Assembly: GCF_020552705.1 (NCBI RefSeq) | Contig: NZ_JAJBZG010000001.1 | Location: 868,001 to 932,000 of the forward strand | Length of the DNA stretch: 64,000 bases | Direction of reading: 5' to 3' | Origin: Christiangramia sediminis | GTDB taxonomy: Bacteria; Bacteroidota; Bacteroidia; Flavobacteriales; Flavobacteriaceae | Part shown: one piece after another, positions 33,872-43,776 of the stretch | How positions within the stretch are numbered: the stretch's first letter is position 1 | How the letters are laid out: each line of letters opens with the position of its first letter | Notes under the pieces: generated by a model | Database searches by the model: none | Seen by the model: only the letters and a program-made list of their open reading frames with translations | Told to the model about the DNA's origin: nothing | Position numbers and translations under genes: made by a program

Positions 33872-36244
33872 ATGAAAGAATTCTTCTTAATGCTATTTCC
33901 AGGCATTCTAGCTTTTACAGGTTTTGCACAAACAAAAAATATCCCAGAACTTATAAAAGGCGCACCTTCGATTGAAGGAAAAACAGAATATTTAAACTCT
34001 CCTTTTGTAGAAGCGGGAGATCGATTATATGTGGTAGGCCATCAGGACGGTAGTTTTCCAGAATTGGGCTGGCACATTCCGGGAGAAATGGGTGGTGTTT
34101 GGAACCATCCTATTAAATTATTTGACGGATTTGAGACTGAAATAATAGTTGGAAAGGATACGATTATACTTAATAGGGCTGATGCTTTCATCAACTATCC
34201 TATAGCCAGTCAGCATAAATTTAAGCTTGAGAAACAAAATTTAAGTGTTGATCGCTGGCAATTTGTTTCAGATAAATCTCAGAGCCTGGCGATCCAATTA
34301 GTACTTATAAATCATTCTGGTGACCAACAGGAGCTTCAATTGATATTTAAAGCCTTTTCAGATCTAAGGCCAACCTGGCTGGGTGAGAAAACTGATATGG
34401 TTGACGGTCCTGATAAAGCCGCTTTTAATGCAAATACAGGCTACTGGGTGATTAAGGACAGTATTAGTCCCTGGAGTGCAAATTACAGGGCTGAAAAAGA
34501 GGCAGATTTTAATAAAATAATTCCTTCAGAATATAAAGGTATGGGAACTGGTACACTACTGGGGTATAATTTATCAATTCCCCCGAACCAGAAGGAAGTG
34601 ATCACTTTTTACCTTGCAGGATCTTACAATTCCGTTTCAGAAAGCATAGAAAATTTCAGAAATATTGAGAAAAATCTGGAAAAAGAAATAATTGTTAAAA
34701 AAGAAAAATATCAAAAGCTGGCCAGTAAATCGAAGCTTACAATTGAAGATAAGGAGCTACAACAAACCTTTGAATGGCTCAAATATAATTCGGCCTGGCT
34801 GGTCCAGGAAGTTCCCGAAATAGGAACAGGAATTACTGCTGGTATTCCCGATTATCCCTGGTGGTTTGGCGTAGACAGCGAATATGCTTTAAAAGGATAT
34901 ATGGCAGTGGGCCAAAAAGAGGCTGTTTACAAAACGATTAAACTACTGGATAGTGTTTCTATGGCTGTAAATGGAAATGGAAAGATCATCCATGAAATGT
35001 CTACCAATGGCGCTGTTTTTAATAAGGGAAATATAAACGAAACACCACAATTTGCTTCACTTATCTGGGAGGTCTATAAATGGAATGGGAACAGAGAATT
35101 CTTAAAAGAATATTTTCCAACTATCAAAAAAGGTTTGAAATGGCTGCTTGAAGAAAATGATAAAAATAACAACCTTTTTCCTGATGGTTTCGGAATGATG
35201 GAAATTCATGGACTTGACAGTGAGATGATAGATGTGGCGGTTTATACCCAAAGAGCTTTTGAAGATGCCGCCAGAATAGCTGCTGAACTGGATCAAAAAG
35301 AAATTTATAAAAAGTATACCGAAATCGCCAGCCAGCTAAAAAACAAAATCAATTCTGAATTCTGGTCAGCTGAATTTGGTTCTTATGCCGATTTCATTGG
35401 AACCGATGAACAGGCAATTAGATTAATAGAAGATGCTATTGTGAGGGCAGATACTTTAAACAAACCCTGGTCTGTTAAAGAGCTAAAGGATAAAAAGAAA
35501 TATATTCTGAACAATCCTTCCCGGGAAGAGCGTCCTTTCGTACTACATCACAACTGGGTGGTAAATACGCCAATGGAAATGAAAATCGCCGACCCTGAAA
35601 AGGCGAAGATTGCCCTTAAAACTGCAGAAAAATTCACGAATCCGTTTGGAGTCTTCGTAACAGGGATAGACCGGGATGAACAAGTTAGCAAAGATGAAGC
35701 CTCTTTTAAAGGAAGTAAGTCTTTTTCTTATACCGGAGCGGTAATGACATTACCAACGGGCGTTCAGGTGATCGCTGAAAACAATTATGGCAACCCCGAT
35801 AAAGCTTTGGATTATTTACAACGTATGAGTAGGTCTTTTAGCTACGCATTTCCTGGAAGCATGTATGAGGTTTCTCCAGATTATGGGATGATCACGCAGG
35901 CCTGGAATATCTATAGTTTTGCCATTCCTGTGGTGCAGCAGTTTTTCGGAGTTCAACCCATGACTTCTGAAAAACTGGTCACTATAAAACCACAAATGCC
36001 GGCTGAATGGAATCCTGCCTCCCTCGAAAATGTAGAAATGGGAGATAATGAAATTTCAGTTTACCATACGGGTTCTAGTGTAAAAGTGACCAAAACCAAT
36101 CCCGACTGGAAAATAAAACTCATCATGCCCAAGGCTTCTTATCATGAACCTGAAAGCAACATACAATTACAAGAAGACGGTGAAAGCTTTATTTTCTCTA
36201 CCTCTGCCAATGAGATGGAAATACGAAAAAAACTTTCAAACTAA
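33872..36244 (+). CDS. Secreted (alpha/alpha)6-barrel glycosidase, glycogen-debranching/glucoamylase-like
   Basis: About 790 residues. ATG 33872 gives a good signal peptide (MKEFFLMLFPGILAFTGFAQ); ATG 33833 and TTG 33803 are longer options. An N-terminal beta-sandwich (to about 290) precedes a six-hairpin catalytic region with PDYPWWFGVDSEYALKGYMA, GKIIHEMSTNG, ETPQFASLIWEVYKWNG and GFGMMEIHGLDSEMIDVA, typical of amylo-alpha-1,6-glucosidase or GH15-type enzymes. The acidic residues in FGVDSEY and GMMEIHG are candidate catalytic groups. It probably acts on alpha-glucan or oligosaccharide in the periplasm. The substrate is inferred, and no SusC/SusD pair is adjacent. Confidence 0.82.
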   Translation: MKEFFLMLFPGILAFTGFAQTKNIPELIKGAPSIEGKTEYLNSPFVEAGDRLYVVGHQDGSFPELGWHIPGEMGGVWNHPIKLFDGFETEIIVGKDTIILNRADAFINYPIASQHKFKLEKQNLSVDRWQFVSDKSQSLAIQLVLINHSGDQQELQLIFKAFSDLRPTWLGEKTDMVDGPDKAAFNANTGYWVIKDSISPWSANYRAEKEADFNKIIPSEYKGMGTGTLLGYNLSIPPNQKEVITFYLAGSYNSVSESIENFRNIEKNLEKEIIVKKEKYQKLASKSKLTIEDKELQQTFEWLKYNSAWLVQEVPEIGTGITAGIPDYPWWFGVDSEYALKGYMAVGQKEAVYKTIKLLDSVSMAVNGNGKIIHEMSTNGAVFNKGNINETPQFASLIWEVYKWNGNREFLKEYFPTIKKGLKWLLEENDKNNNLFPDGFGMMEIHGLDSEMIDVAVYTQRAFEDAARIAAELDQKEIYKKYTEIASQLKNKINSEFWSAEFGSYADFIGTDEQAIRLIEDAIVRADTLNKPWSVKELKDKKKYILNNPSREERPFVLHHNWVVNTPMEMKIADPEKAKIALKTAEKFTNPFGVFVTGIDRDEQVSKDEASFKGSKSFSYTGAVMTLPTGVQVIAENNYGNPDKALDYLQRMSRSFSYAFPGSMYEVSPDYGMITQAWNIYSFAIPVVQQFFGVQPMTSEKLVTIKPQMPAEWNPASLENVEMGDNEISVYHTGSSVKVTKTNPDWKIKLIMPKASYHEPESNIQLQEDGESFIFSTSANEMEIRKKLSN

Positions 36245-36371
36245 ATAAGTTGATATTTTAATATTGGATTTTGAGGTTTAAGCGGTAGAGTATTTTATTA
36301 ATTTTTAATTTTCAATAGTAACAAACTATAAAATGTAGCGTCAATATTAAAAACGCATACCATTTTATATT

Positions 36372-37292
36372 ATGAAAAAATTACTCCTTTTTTTAGTATT
36401 TCTCAGTCTGGGCTATACTGCCAGCGCCGAAGAAAAATTTATTACCACCTCTGACGGTGTAGAACTATTTGTAAAAATTGAAGGTACTGGTATTCCCTGT
36501 TTATATATACACGGCGGGCCGGGATCGGGCAGTTACTGGTTTGAAAAATTCTTTGGAGATTTCATGGAAGAACATTTTACCATGATCTACCTGGATCAAC
36601 GTGGGGTTGGAAGATCTGGTAGTTCTGAAAATGGAGATTATAGCATGCAAAGGTTGACTCAGGATTTTGAAGAGGTTCGAGAGTCCCTGGGAATAAAGAA
36701 TTGGTTGACATTGGGACATTCTTTTGGAGGTCTCTTACAAATGGGATATGCTGAAAATTATCCCCAGGCTCAAAATGGAATGATGATGATCAATGCCACT
36801 TTGCATTTAAATGAAAGCTTCTGTCAAAGCTGGGCTCCGAAAGCTTCTGAATTTTTAGGCGAGAATTATGTAGGCTGTAAAAATGATACACTTCCGCTTA
36901 TGGAAAGAATGGGTGTTCTTGGAAACAAACTAAGGGAAAAAGACCTTTTCTGGAAAATGGCTTATGCAAATAAAGAGAATCAAGCGATCATGGATAGCAC
37001 CTGGAATGAAGTTGAAAACTGGAATTTTGATCTTGGAAATAAGGTTTGGGCTTATGAAGATTACTGGAGAAATTTTAAACCAAATACAAAAGAAGTTTCT
37101 ATACCTGTTTTATTTTTTTATGGAACCAAAGATTATATGGTAGGTCCAGATCATTACAAGGAAGTGCAATTTCCTGATATGATACTTTGGAAAAGCGAGG
37201 TGGGACATATCCCGTTCCAGGAGAATACAGAGGATCTTAAAAAAGCAATTTTATTTTATAAAAACCAATTATCAGTTTTAAATCATAATTAA
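36372..37292 (+). CDS. Secreted alpha/beta hydrolase, proline iminopeptidase-like
   Basis: A 306-residue enzyme with a signal peptide (MKKLLLFLVFLSLGYTASAE). YIHGGPGSGSYWF is the HGGPG oxyanion motif of prolyl aminopeptidases, LDQRGVGRSG follows, GHSFGG is the nucleophile elbow, and VGHIPFQENTED holds the catalytic His. The Asp is probably in YGTKDYMVG. This motif set is typical of S33 proline iminopeptidases and related esterases. Export to the periplasm suggests peptide or ester turnover outside the cytosol. It lies about 130 bases after the glycosidase and may have its own promoter. Confidence 0.88.
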   Translation: MKKLLLFLVFLSLGYTASAEEKFITTSDGVELFVKIEGTGIPCLYIHGGPGSGSYWFEKFFGDFMEEHFTMIYLDQRGVGRSGSSENGDYSMQRLTQDFEEVRESLGIKNWLTLGHSFGGLLQMGYAENYPQAQNGMMMINATLHLNESFCQSWAPKASEFLGENYVGCKNDTLPLMERMGVLGNKLREKDLFWKMAYANKENQAIMDSTWNEVENWNFDLGNKVWAYEDYWRNFKPNTKEVSIPVLFFYGTKDYMVGPDHYKEVQFPDMILWKSEVGHIPFQENTEDLKKAILFYKNQLSVLNHN

Positions 37293-37323
37293 TAAGAAAA
37301 ACAGAATAATTTTCAAAAGAGAT

Positions 37324-37704
37324 CTAAGATATAAGTAATTTTTTCACCGCATTAATTTTCTGTTGATCCATAGGTTTGTAAATCACATCATACACTAAAG
37401 GATGATTGTTAACAAAGTTTATTTCTACTGGGTTTTGTGAAAAGGTAAGAATAAATATTATGGGCTCCACTTTAATTTCCTGATTGTCTAATTCATTTAA
37501 AAAATCAATTGCATCCATCACAGGCATATTAAGATCTAAAAAAATTAAGGGTTTATAATTAATTTCTTTTAAGACCGACAGTAACTCCTTTGCCGTACCA
37601 AACTTTAAGATTTCATATTCTGGAAACTCAGACTTAACTATCTTAGTCTGAATGGCATTAATTATATCCTCATCATCAACTAAAAAAATTTTCTTAAAAT
37701 TCAT
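37324..37704 (-). CDS. Stand-alone response regulator receiver protein
   Basis: A 126-residue single receiver domain with no output domain. FLVDDEDIINA supplies the acidic pocket, LIFLDLNMPVMDA the phosphoacceptor Asp (about residue 59), and IYKPMDQ the conserved Lys-Pro. Stand-alone receivers act as phosphorelay carriers or bind targets directly, as CheY does. It is transcribed away from the histidine kinase cluster that starts about 570 bases on. Partner unknown; the neighbouring kinase is a natural candidate. Confidence 0.88.
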   Translation of the reverse strand: MNFKKIFLVDDEDIINAIQTKIVKSEFPEYEILKFGTAKELLSVLKEINYKPLIFLDLNMPVMDAIDFLNELDNQEIKVEPIIFILTFSQNPVEINFVNNHPLVYDVIYKPMDQQKINAVKKLLIS

Positions 37705-38275
37705 GCAATAAAATATTTAAATAAATTGTGCGCGCAGTTTTTAAAAATTGGCTTATTATAGTCAGATAGAAATTATACTCATTTTAAGTTTCTTCATTTT
37801 AGTATTTTAAGTTGATAATAATATTTTTTCAGGTTTTAACTAAACTAAGGAAAATACACTATCTCTTTTAGTTCGTATAAAAAGCTGTTTATATTTCTGT
37901 AATCTACAATCCCTATTAACATAACTTCGCAATTGAAAGGCGACTATACTAAAGAATACTTCTTCATAAATTATAAGATCCAAATTTAATAGCCAATACA
38001 GTTAATATTATACTGGAATAAACATAATTAGTTTTCTAATTTGGCGCAATTATTTATTTTTTTAAATTATTACCAAAGAAAAAGGATTTTTTTAAACAAT
38101 ATTTCACATAAAAACTGCTTTTTGTGTTTTTTTAGCATTTATTTTAAAAATTTTTCATTGTTTTTATTTATTTTAGGGTTATTTGTATTTATAATTTAAT
38201 TTCTATTAGTTTTTAATTTTAATTCAGGAATTGTTTTTCCCACAAATCTAATTTTTGAACTTAATCTATTTTATT
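37705..38275. other. Very AT-rich intergenic region between divergent receiver genes
   Basis: About 570 bases with long T and A runs (especially 38041-38260) and no supportable ORF. It must hold the promoters of the two divergent receiver genes. I see no clear terminator, tRNA or repeat. The composition is notably more AT-rich than the neighbouring genes. Confidence 0.6.
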
Positions 38276-38692
38276 ATGCCATTTAAGTCAATATATGTTA
38301 TCGATGACGATGAAATATTTCAGTTTATGATTAGGAGGAGCATCAAGGCGATAGACGAAAACATAAAAGTAAAAGTTTGTTCAAATGGCAAAAAAGCAAT
38401 TGCTGAACTTAAAAATGAAATGGAAGAAATCCCCGACATAATTCTACTGGACATTAACATGCCAGTTATGGATGGTTGGGAATTCTTAAGGCATTATTCA
38501 AAAGTGAAATCAAAGGTCAAAAAGGATATTTCAATATATATGGTATCGTCCTCTGCAAATCCTTCAGATATTGATAAAGCAAAAGATATTCAGATTTTAT
38601 CAGGGTATATCCCAAAACCCATAGACCGAAACGAACTTAAAAAAATTATTACCGAGACACCTGAGAACCACTGGAAAATTTCCTATGCTTAA
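38276..38692 (+). CDS. Stand-alone response regulator receiver protein
   Basis: About 138 residues from ATG 38276 (MPFKSIYVIDDDEIF); a TTG at 38255 is an alternative. The receiver core is complete: acidic DDDE, phosphoacceptor Asp in ILLDINMPVMDGWEFL, Ser in MVSSSAN, and Lys in YIPKPID. There is no output domain. It lies 83 bases before a multi-PAS histidine kinase on the same strand and resembles the receiver gene after that kinase, so it may receive phosphate from it. Confidence 0.88.
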   Translation: MPFKSIYVIDDDEIFQFMIRRSIKAIDENIKVKVCSNGKKAIAELKNEMEEIPDIILLDINMPVMDGWEFLRHYSKVKSKVKKDISIYMVSSSANPSDIDKAKDIQILSGYIPKPIDRNELKKIITETPENHWKISYA

Positions 38693-38775
38693 TAACAATT
38701 GCTACACCCCTTAAATATTTACTAGCCGCTATAAGAAGTTATTAAGGCTAAAGCCTGTTAAAGTTTACAGATTAC

Positions 38776-41190
38776 ATGAAGTTATTTGACCCCCCCCTTC
38801 AAAATGAGTTATACCAACAGATATGCAAAGATATTTCGGTGTTTTATTTCCTTCAGAAAAATGCAATCAGTGGTTTTTTTCTATATGATCTGAAAAATGA
38901 TTTCTGGCTGGATCCAAAATTACTTGAATCACTTGGGTATGATTTTAAAAATCATAAAATTAAAGATAACTCCAGGGAGTATATTTTTAAGGATGATCTT
39001 AAAGGTCTAGAACGGAATATTGAAGATGTTTCAGAATTTGACTCTATTTTAAGATTTAAAGATTCTGCTGGTAATACCATCCAAATGAAGTCCCATTTTA
39101 AGTTAGCAGCAGGGAAGGACGAGAATTCTCTGATTTTAATTGGTGCCCTAAATGAAGTAATTAGATCCCCTAGGAAAGATTTGAACCCGGACCAGCAATT
39201 AAAAAGATATGCCCGAATAATTGAAGGTACAAATATAGGTCTGTGGGAATGGAATATTCAAAATGGAGAAACAATCTTACATAAACAATGGGCTAATGTA
39301 TTAGGATATACCCTTGAAGAGCTACAGCCGATTTCAGCAGACACCTGGAAAAAGCTTTCCCATCCCGAAGATCACCTTAAATGTGATGAATTACTAAATA
39401 AGCATATAGAAGGCAGATCAGATTTTTATGAATGTGAATGCCGTATGAAACATAAAAACGGGGAATGGATTTGGGTTGAGGATAAAGGGAAGGTAGTAAC
39501 CTGGACTAGTGACGGTAAACCTGAATGGATGACTGGCTTTCATGAAGATATCACAGAGATGAAAGAAAGGTTAATAATTAAAAAGACGTTTATAGAAAAT
39601 GCTCCCAGCGCCATTGCCATGTTCGACACTAACATGAATTATATAAAAGCATCAGATAAATGGCTCAAGGATTATAACATTAAAGATCATAAAATCAAAG
39701 GAAAAAATCACTATGAATTATTTCCTGAAATTGAAGATGAGTGGAAGAAGATCCACCAAAGATGCCTTAATGGAGAGATCATAAAAAAAGAGGAGGATTT
39801 GTTTCTAAGGGAAGACGGAACCAAGACCTGGCTTAACTGGGAGGTTAGACCATGGTTGAATGCAAATAATCAAATAGGAGGACTTATAATGAATACCACT
39901 GATATAAGTCACACGATGAAACTCGAAAAAATAGCCGAAGAGAAACAACATTTTCTAGAAACCATTTTAAGAAACATTGATGTAGGTGTTATTTCCTGCG
40001 ATAAAGAAGGTAATCTTACTCTTTTTAATAAAGCCACCAAGGATTGGCATGGCTTACCGGCTACAGATATACCACCTTCAGAATTTGCAGATTACTATGG
40101 TTTATTTAAAGCAGATGGGGTCACCCCTTTTACAACCAGCGAAATACCATTAATTAAAGCCCTTAATGAAGGATCTGTAGAAAATGAAATAATGGTAATA
40201 AAGCCCAAAAATGCGCCTGACAAAATAGTTTCTATAACTGGTTCTCAGTTAAAGAATGATGCGGGGAAAGTATCAGGTGCAGTAATTGCTATGCATGATA
40301 TTACCCAGCAAAAAAAGGCTGAGGACGGCTTAAGGAATATTATTGCAAAAATGCAAGCGATCCTTGGAGCCAGTTCAAAAACAATTGTAATCGGAACCGA
40401 TACCAATGGCCTTATTACATTTTTAAATAAAGGAAGTGAAAAGCTCCTTGGGTACAGCAAAGAAGAATTATTGTATAAAGGAAATCCCGGAATGTTCCAT
40501 ATTGAGGAAGAGCTTGTGGAGTTACATAAGGAGTTACTTGCTAAAACAAATAAGTCTCTACAGGGTTTCGACTTATTTAAGGAACTTGTTAGACAGGGAC
40601 AGTCTACAAGAAACTGGACCCTAAAAAAGAAAGATGGTACAAAATTTCCTGTACAATTAACTATAACCTCCATAAAAGAGGGAGATGAGATAGTAGGCTA
40701 TTTAGGTGTAGGTGCAGATATCAGTGACCTTAAAAAAACTGAAAAAGAGCTTCAATCAGTGCTCAAAGTATCTCAAAATCAAAATGAACGATTAAAGAAT
40801 TTTGCTCATATAGTTTCGCATAATTTGAGATCTCACTCAGGGAATAATTCAATGTTATTTGAATTATTTCTGGAAGAAAATCCTGAAGCAAAGGGTGATG
40901 AAATGATGATACATTTGCAAACAGCTTCAAAGAATCTAAAAGAAACTATAGACCACTTAGGCGAAGTAGTCATGATAAATACTTCATTAGATGAAAGCTT
41001 CATTAAGCTCAATCTTTCAGAATATATCAATATGGCTATAAAAAATATAGAGGCCCTTGCTAAGAGCTCTGATGTCGTTATTGAAAGTCAATTACCTACT
41101 GACATTGAAATATTAGGGGTGCCAGCTTACCTTGATAGCATCATTCTTAATTTCCTAACCAACGGCATCAAATACAGCTCACCAAAATGA
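38776..41190 (+). CDS. Multi-PAS sensor histidine kinase, truncated by an in-frame TGA
   Basis: An 804-residue sensor with no membrane segment, so it is cytosolic. It has about five PAS-type units: a degenerate one at 1-135, then about 146-265 (GLWEWNIQNGE, MTGFHEDITE), 270-390 (NTTDIS), 395-515 (MHDITQQKK) and 525-650 (GVGADISDLKKTE). The HisKA region follows, with the phosphoacceptor His at about 682 in AHIVSHNLRSH. The ATP-binding domain starts with the N-box NFLTNGIKYSS and is cut at a TGA (41188-41190). The G boxes continue in the same frame to 41457, so as written the product lacks most of its ATP site. Confidence 0.85.
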   Translation: MKLFDPPLQNELYQQICKDISVFYFLQKNAISGFFLYDLKNDFWLDPKLLESLGYDFKNHKIKDNSREYIFKDDLKGLERNIEDVSEFDSILRFKDSAGNTIQMKSHFKLAAGKDENSLILIGALNEVIRSPRKDLNPDQQLKRYARIIEGTNIGLWEWNIQNGETILHKQWANVLGYTLEELQPISADTWKKLSHPEDHLKCDELLNKHIEGRSDFYECECRMKHKNGEWIWVEDKGKVVTWTSDGKPEWMTGFHEDITEMKERLIIKKTFIENAPSAIAMFDTNMNYIKASDKWLKDYNIKDHKIKGKNHYELFPEIEDEWKKIHQRCLNGEIIKKEEDLFLREDGTKTWLNWEVRPWLNANNQIGGLIMNTTDISHTMKLEKIAEEKQHFLETILRNIDVGVISCDKEGNLTLFNKATKDWHGLPATDIPPSEFADYYGLFKADGVTPFTTSEIPLIKALNEGSVENEIMVIKPKNAPDKIVSITGSQLKNDAGKVSGAVIAMHDITQQKKAEDGLRNIIAKMQAILGASSKTIVIGTDTNGLITFLNKGSEKLLGYSKEELLYKGNPGMFHIEEELVELHKELLAKTNKSLQGFDLFKELVRQGQSTRNWTLKKKDGTKFPVQLTITSIKEGDEIVGYLGVGADISDLKKTEKELQSVLKVSQNQNERLKNFAHIVSHNLRSHSGNNSMLFELFLEENPEAKGDEMMIHLQTASKNLKETIDHLGEVVMINTSLDESFIKLNLSEYINMAIKNIEALAKSSDVVIESQLPTDIEILGVPAYLDSIILNFLTNGIKYSSPK

Positions 41191-41457
41191 GATAGTTATA
41201 TTAAGCTAAGTACAGAAAAGACAGCTAATAATGTGATATTGGAGATTGGAGATAACGGTCTTGGAATAGACTTAAATAAACATAGAAGCAAACTTTTTGG
41301 AATGTATAAAACTTTTCACACGCACAAAGATTCCAGGGGTATTGGACTTTTTATCACAAAAAACCAGGTTGAAGCTATGGGTGGGAAAATTGAAGTGGAA
41401 AGTGAATTAAACAAAGGAACTACCTTTAAAATATATTTTAAATATGAAAAAAATTGA
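41191..41457 (+). pseudogene. C-terminal HATPase fragment of the interrupted histidine kinase
   Basis: In the same frame as the kinase, directly after its TGA, the sequence continues with DSYIKLSTEK, then the G1 box IGDNGLGIDLNKH, the F-box region KLFGMYKTF and the G2 box SRGIGLFITK, ending TFKIYFKYEKN. Together with the upstream part this makes a full HATPase_c domain. The only possible internal start is a GTG at 41233, which would give 74 residues without an N-box. It is best read as the lost end of one kinase gene; a readthrough codon or sequence error is the alternative. Confidence 0.85.
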
Positions 41458-41839
41458 TCTTGCCTGTATCATAGACGATGACCCGGTCTTTGTTTTTGGA
41501 GCAAAAAAGATTATGGAACTTGGTAATATCTGTAAAAGTTTCATGGTGTTCCATAATGGTGCGGATGCTCTTTCCAGCTTAAAATCTATTATTTCTACCC
41601 GGGAAAAATTACCCGATTTTATTTTGCTGGATATAAACATGCCCATTATGAACGGATGGGAGTTTCTGGATGAGTTTATAAAGATTCCTTCTCATAAAAC
41701 CATAACCATTTATATTGCAACATCCTCTTTAGACCCCCTGGATTCCCATAAAGCAGCATCTTACTCTGATGTAAAGAATTATCTTATAAAACCAATTAAT
41801 ATAGAGCAACTAAGACAAAAATTATTAGAGCAGGATTAA
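41444..41839 (+). CDS. Stand-alone response regulator receiver protein
   Basis: A 131-residue single receiver domain. Acidic pocket CIIDDDPVF, phosphoacceptor Asp in ILLDINMPIMNGWEFL, Thr/Ser in IATSSLDP, and Lys in LIKPIN. There is no output domain. Its ATG overlaps the end of the kinase frame by 14 bases, strong evidence that kinase and receiver formed one transcription unit and that the region after the TGA was once translated. It closely resembles the receiver at 38276. Confidence 0.88.
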   Translation: MKKIDLACIIDDDPVFVFGAKKIMELGNICKSFMVFHNGADALSSLKSIISTREKLPDFILLDINMPIMNGWEFLDEFIKIPSHKTITIYIATSSLDPLDSHKAASYSDVKNYLIKPINIEQLRQKLLEQD

Positions 41840-41872
41840 AAGAAGAAATACCTTTTTAAGAAGCATCCATAA

Positions 41873-41904
41873 AAAAACCTCCTTAGTTGCCTAAGGAGGT
41901 TTTT
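41873..41904. terminator. Bidirectional intrinsic terminator between receiver gene and rpsA
   Basis: AAAAACCTCCTTAG and CTAAGGAGGTTTTT form a perfect 14-bp stem around TTGC, with A and T tracts outside, between two convergent genes. Confidence 0.92.
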
Positions 41905-41925
41905 ACTTATAAATATCAGGAAAGA

Positions 41926-43776
41926 TTACTTCTTACCTTCCATTTTGTCTTTCAACGCTTGAAGATCAGCATTTACATCACCAATAGTAGTGGCGCTGTC
42001 TTTGCCTTGCGTAGCTGATTTCTTAGCAGCCTGCTTAACAATTTTTTGCTCTTCTTCTTTGTGAATAACCATGTGAGAAGCTACCACTCTTTTGAATTCT
42101 TTGTTGAATTCAATGATCTGGAATTCTGCTTCTTCACCTTTTTTCAATTTACTTCCGTCTTCTTTTTCAAGATGTCTCTGAGGAATAAATGCAGTGATAT
42201 CTTCATTGAAGTCGATAGTAGCACCTTTGTCTACGATCTCAGTGATCTCTGCAGTATGCTTAGATCCAACACCGAAGTCTTTTTCATATTTATCCCAAGG
42301 GTTATCCTCGATCTGCTTATGTCCAAGAGAAAGTTTTCTACCTTCTACATCAAGTTCAAGAACTACAACTTCAAGCTCATCACCTACGTTAGTAAATTCT
42401 GATGGATGCTTGATCTTCTTAGTCCATGAAAGATCAGAGATATAGATAAGACCGTCGATTCCTTCTTCTAACTCAACGAATACACCGAAGTTAGTGAAGT
42501 TACGAACAATACCTTTATGCTTAGAACCTACAGGATATTTAGAAGTAATATCAGTCCATGGATCCTGGCTCAATTGCTTGATACCAAGAGACATTTTTCT
42601 GTCATCTCTATCTAAAGTAAGGATCTGTGCTTCAACCTCATCACCAACATTTACGAAATCCTGAGCTGAACGCAGGTGCGTGCTCCAGGACATTTCAGAA
42701 ACGTGGATAAGACCTTCAACACCTTCAGCAACCTCGATAAATGCACCGTAATCTGCGATTACAACTACTTTACCTTTTACATTGTCACCAACTTTAAGTT
42801 CCTCGCTAAGCGCATCCCATGGGTGCTGGCTTAATTGCTTAAGACCTAACTGTATTCTAGACTTAGACTCATCAAAGTCAAGGATTACTACGTTCAATTT
42901 CTGATCAAGTTCAACGATCTCATTTGGATGGTTGATTCTAGACCAGCTAAGATCTGTAATGTGAACAAGTCCATCAACTCCTCCAAGGTCAACGAATACA
43001 CCGTAAGAAGTAATGTTCTTAACAGTACCTTCAAGTACCTGACCTTTTTCAAGCTGCCCGATGATCTCTTTCTTCTGCTCTTCGATATCTGCTTCGATAA
43101 GCGCTTTGTGAGATACCACAACATTCTTGAATTCATGGTTAATTTTAACCACTTTGAATTCCATGTTCTTCCCAACGTAAGCATCGTAATCTCTAATTGG
43201 CTTCACATCGATTTGTGAACCAGGTAAGAAAGCTTCGATACCAAATACGTCTACGATCATACCACCTTTGGTACGACATTTAATGAATCCATTCACTACC
43301 AGACTTTCGTCATGAGCAGTGTTTACTCTTTCCCAAGCCTTGATTACTCTCGCCTTACGGTGAGAAAGGATCAATTGTCCGGTAGAATCTTCGCGAACGT
43401 CGATCAATACCTCAACATCATCACCTTCTTTAAGGTCTGGATTGTAACGAAATTCGTTAAGAGAAATAACTCCCTCACTCTTTGCGTTGATATCAATAAT
43501 TGCATCACGATCTGTAATATTAATTACTTTTCCTGTTACAACTTCATCATCTAAAGTGTCTACGAAATTTTCGGCAACTAGCTTTTCAAACTCTTCCAGC
43601 TTTTCATCGTCGATAGGATCTATCCCTTCTTCGTAGTTATGCCAGTTAAATTCTTTTAGAAATTTTTCAGGATTTTCCTGTTGCTTTTCTGCTTCAGGTT
43701 GTGAGTCTGTAGCCATTCCAGCTACATCCTGTACTTCAAGATCCTGAGTTTCTTTGTTTGTGTTTTCTTCAGCCAT
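41926..43776 (-). CDS. rpsA: 30S ribosomal protein S1
   Basis: A 616-residue S1 protein that binds mRNA and helps load it on the 30S subunit. It has about six S1/OB repeats, recognisable by motifs such as GKVINITDRDAIIDI, GTVKNITSYGVFVDLGGVDGLVHITDLSW, GKVVVIADYGAFIEVAEGVEGLIHVSEMSW and GIVRNFTNFGVFVELEEGIDGLIYISDLSW. An acidic, Gln/Glu-rich N-terminal extension of about 50 residues is longer than in E. coli S1 and common in Bacteroidota. The start is a good ATG. A strong promoter with a leader of about 120 nt lies upstream. It follows cmk on the same strand by about 200 bases. Confidence 0.97.
   Translation of the reverse strand: MAEENTNKETQDLEVQDVAGMATDSQPEAEKQQENPEKFLKEFNWHNYEEGIDPIDDEKLEEFEKLVAENFVDTLDDEVVTGKVINITDRDAIIDINAKSEGVISLNEFRYNPDLKEGDDVEVLIDVREDSTGQLILSHRKARVIKAWERVNTAHDESLVVNGFIKCRTKGGMIVDVFGIEAFLPGSQIDVKPIRDYDAYVGKNMEFKVVKINHEFKNVVVSHKALIEADIEEQKKEIIGQLEKGQVLEGTVKNITSYGVFVDLGGVDGLVHITDLSWSRINHPNEIVELDQKLNVVILDFDESKSRIQLGLKQLSQHPWDALSEELKVGDNVKGKVVVIADYGAFIEVAEGVEGLIHVSEMSWSTHLRSAQDFVNVGDEVEAQILTLDRDDRKMSLGIKQLSQDPWTDITSKYPVGSKHKGIVRNFTNFGVFVELEEGIDGLIYISDLSWTKKIKHPSEFTNVGDELEVVVLELDVEGRKLSLGHKQIEDNPWDKYEKDFGVGSKHTAEITEIVDKGATIDFNEDITAFIPQRHLEKEDGSKLKKGEEAEFQIIEFNKEFKRVVASHMVIHKEEEQKIVKQAAKKSATQGKDSATTIGDVNADLQALKDKMEGKK

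Noticed and set aside
42046-42402. A 118-codon open frame on the plus strand inside rpsA
   Set aside because: Antisense shadow of S1 domains, Phe/Ser-rich with no recognisable motif.
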